A stretch of DNA of 6,755 nt from Verrucomicrobiota bacterium (GTDB taxonomy: Bacteria > Verrucomicrobiota > Verrucomicrobiia > Limisphaerales > UBA9464): NCBI GenBank assembly GCA_947464705.1, contig CANHYD010000127.1, forward strand, positions 1 through 6,755, given 5' to 3'. Position numbers and translations under genes: made by a program. Under the pieces are notes generated by a model that saw nothing but the letters and a program-made list of their open reading frames with translations, searched no databases and was not told the DNA's origin. Position 1 is the first letter of the stretch, and each line of letters opens with the position of its first letter. This document shows, piece by piece, positions 5,957 through 6,755 of the stretch.

Positions 5957-6325
5957 ATGAAAACACTCAATCGCACCCTGCTGGCGCTGGTCCTGACGAG
6001 CGCAACCCTCACCGCAATCGCCCAGAACGAGGAGCGCCCTCAGCCTCCGGGCGGTCCGGGCGGTCCGGGCGGCCGGCCGCGGATGGCCTCCCCATTGATG
6101 GAAGCCCTCGACACGAATCGGGACGGCATTCTGGATGCCGACGAAATCAAGAACGCCACGAAAGCCCTACTGAAGCTCGACAAGAACACAGACGGTCAAC
6201 TGACCCAGGATGAACTCCGACCGGCTCGCCCGCCGGGCGGCCGCGGACCTGGTGGACCCGGTGGACCGGATCGAGAGGGACGCCCCGAGGGCGAGGGACG
6301 TCCGGCACGTCCTGAAAAGCGGTAA
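5957..6325 (+). CDS. secreted EF-hand protein with Pro/Gly-rich arms
   Basis: The 122-residue protein starts with a signal peptide (MKTLNR, then a hydrophobic core at 8-21, likely cut after AIA at 22), so it should be exported to the periplasm or beyond. The core holds two EF-hand loops with all canonical calcium positions filled: D52, N54, D56, G57, D60, E63, and D75, N77, D79, G80, T83, E86. It is flanked by PGG-type repeats at 30-39 and 92-104 and by a charged tail rich in Arg, Glu, Pro and Gly. The ATG at 5957 is chosen because the signal peptide begins there; an ATG at 5924 would add eleven polar residues in front. No clear Shine-Dalgarno is seen. It diverges from the two-component genes. 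It may buffer or sense calcium; a role as accessory to the kinase is inferred only from position and from similar Pro/Gly composition. Confidence 0.85.
   Translation: MKTLNRTLLALVLTSATLTAIAQNEERPQPPGGPGGPGGRPRMASPLMEALDTNRDGILDADEIKNATKALLKLDKNTDGQLTQDELRPARPPGGRGPGGPGGPDREGRPEGEGRPARPEKR
6047..6073 (+). repeat. three tandem 9-base repeats encoding PGG
   Basis: CCGGGCGGT occurs twice, followed by a third copy with one changed base (CCGGGCGGC). Each unit encodes Pro-Gly-Gly at residues 31-39 of the EF-hand protein. The near-identity at DNA level suggests recent slippage expansion. Confidence 0.8.
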
Positions 6326-6343
6326 ATCCCCTGACCATCGACT

Positions 6344-6387
6344 CTGCACCGGCGACTTCCACCACCTAGGAAGTCGCCGGTTTGCAG
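6344..6387. terminator. long inverted repeat between converging genes, possible bidirectional terminator
   Basis: CTGCA plus CCGGCGACTTCC (6344-6360) pairs with GGAAGTCGCCGG (6369-6380) and TGCAG (6383-6387). This gives 17 base pairs with a two-base bulge and an 8-base loop. It starts 18 bases after the EF-hand stop and faces the ABC permease stop from the other side. There is no strong T-run in either direction, so it is an imperfect intrinsic terminator; it may act as an RNA-stabilising 3' end for both transcripts. Confidence 0.6.
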
Positions 6388-6431
6388 TTCTGGAATATCG
6401 CGCGCTCAAAGCCTGTTGCCGGCCCCGGAAA

Positions 6432-6755
6432 CTAATCCCGACCCACGACCCATCGGATCAGTTGCACCAAAGACGCCGGCTGTCCGGTCCGCAACACAGC
6501 CGTCTTGAAGATGCGAGCGCAGGCCCACAGCACTGCAACATCGGAAAGAAACAACAGAACCAAGGTGCCAATCACATCCCGGAGCGGCGGGTTGGCTGCG
6601 ACCCGGTTCATCATCACGAAGGGCGTGTAAGGCGGTATCCACGACAACACCGTCGCCACCGGGCCATTGGGATCCTTGGGGATAAAAGCGATGGAAACCA
6701 AGGGCACCATCATCAACAGAGCGATGACTCCGGTGAAATTCTGAGCCTCCTTCAA
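6432..6755 (-). CDS. ABC-2 type transporter permease, C-terminal part (partial)
   Basis: The 107 codons seen are the C-terminal end of a permease whose start lies beyond the window. KEAQNFTGVIALLMMVPL, followed by WIPPYTPFVMMNR, is characteristic of the ABC-2/NatB-like membrane subunit, in which an AQ-containing loop precedes a membrane span and a P..TP..M..R motif leads into the last spans. Membrane segments are at about fragment residues 8-24 and 61-81. The tail LRTGQPASLVQLIRWV is the usual cytosolic end of this family. Such permeases pair with an ATP-binding subunit, normally encoded just upstream, to export ions, drugs or other small molecules; the substrate cannot be told. It converges with the EF-hand gene. 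The TTG at the window edge is not a real start. Confidence 0.85.
   Translation of the reverse strand: MKEAQNFTGVIALLMMVPLVSIAFIPKDPNGPVATVLSWIPPYTPFVMMNRVAANPPLRDVIGTLVLLFLSDVAVLWACARIFKTAVLRTGQPASLVQLIRWVVGRD

Noticed and set aside
1..6755. CRISPR array, insertion sequence, phage or defence genes
   Set aside because: No regularly spaced repeats, transposase, integrase, terminal inverted repeats or known defence domains were seen on either strand.

Overview
The window is bacterial DNA of fairly high GC, densely coded, with five complete genes recognised at family level or by clear motifs, one complete gene of unknown family, one partial gene, and a gene-poor first 500 bases. No 16S rRNA or other strong taxonomic marker is present. 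The secreted EF-hand protein with Pro/Gly repeats, the CpxAR-like pair with 'HELCSPLAR' and 'PKTF' signatures, and the weak Shine-Dalgarno sequences on several genes would fit a Verrucomicrobiota/Planctomycetota-type or Acidobacteria-type genome. That placement is inference with low confidence.

Layout. 1-503: no confident gene. It holds a possible broken small minus-strand gene (30-270) whose ribosome binding site lies inside a hairpin, and a run of ten C. 504-1076 (+): a MiaE-type diiron tRNA hydroxylase. 1088-5754 (-): four genes in one direction, in transcription order a CpxR-like response regulator, a sensor histidine kinase overlapping it by the ATGA stop/start, a metallo-beta-lactamase/beta-CASP nuclease-like protein, and a membrane protein with a C-terminal zinc ribbon. 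5755-5956: divergent promoter region with a candidate response-regulator site. 5957-6325 (+): a small secreted protein with two canonical EF-hands between Pro/Gly-rich arms. 6344-6387: a long inverted repeat between converging genes. 6432-6755 (-): the C-terminal part of an ABC-2 permease, running off the window.

How it may work together. The response regulator and kinase are translationally coupled and are transcribed away from the EF-hand gene across a shared 202-base intergenic region. This resembles cpxRA with its divergent periplasmic accessory gene cpxP, but here the accessory protein is predicted to bind calcium and is unrelated in fold. The kinase's extracytoplasmic loop has its own Pro/Gly-rich stretch, similar in composition to the arms of the EF-hand protein. 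A testable hypothesis is a calcium- or envelope-responsive signalling module with a secreted EF-hand partner. The beta-CASP protein and zinc-ribbon membrane protein follow the kinase closely enough to be co-transcribed, which might link envelope sensing to RNA processing, but no promoter evidence settles this.
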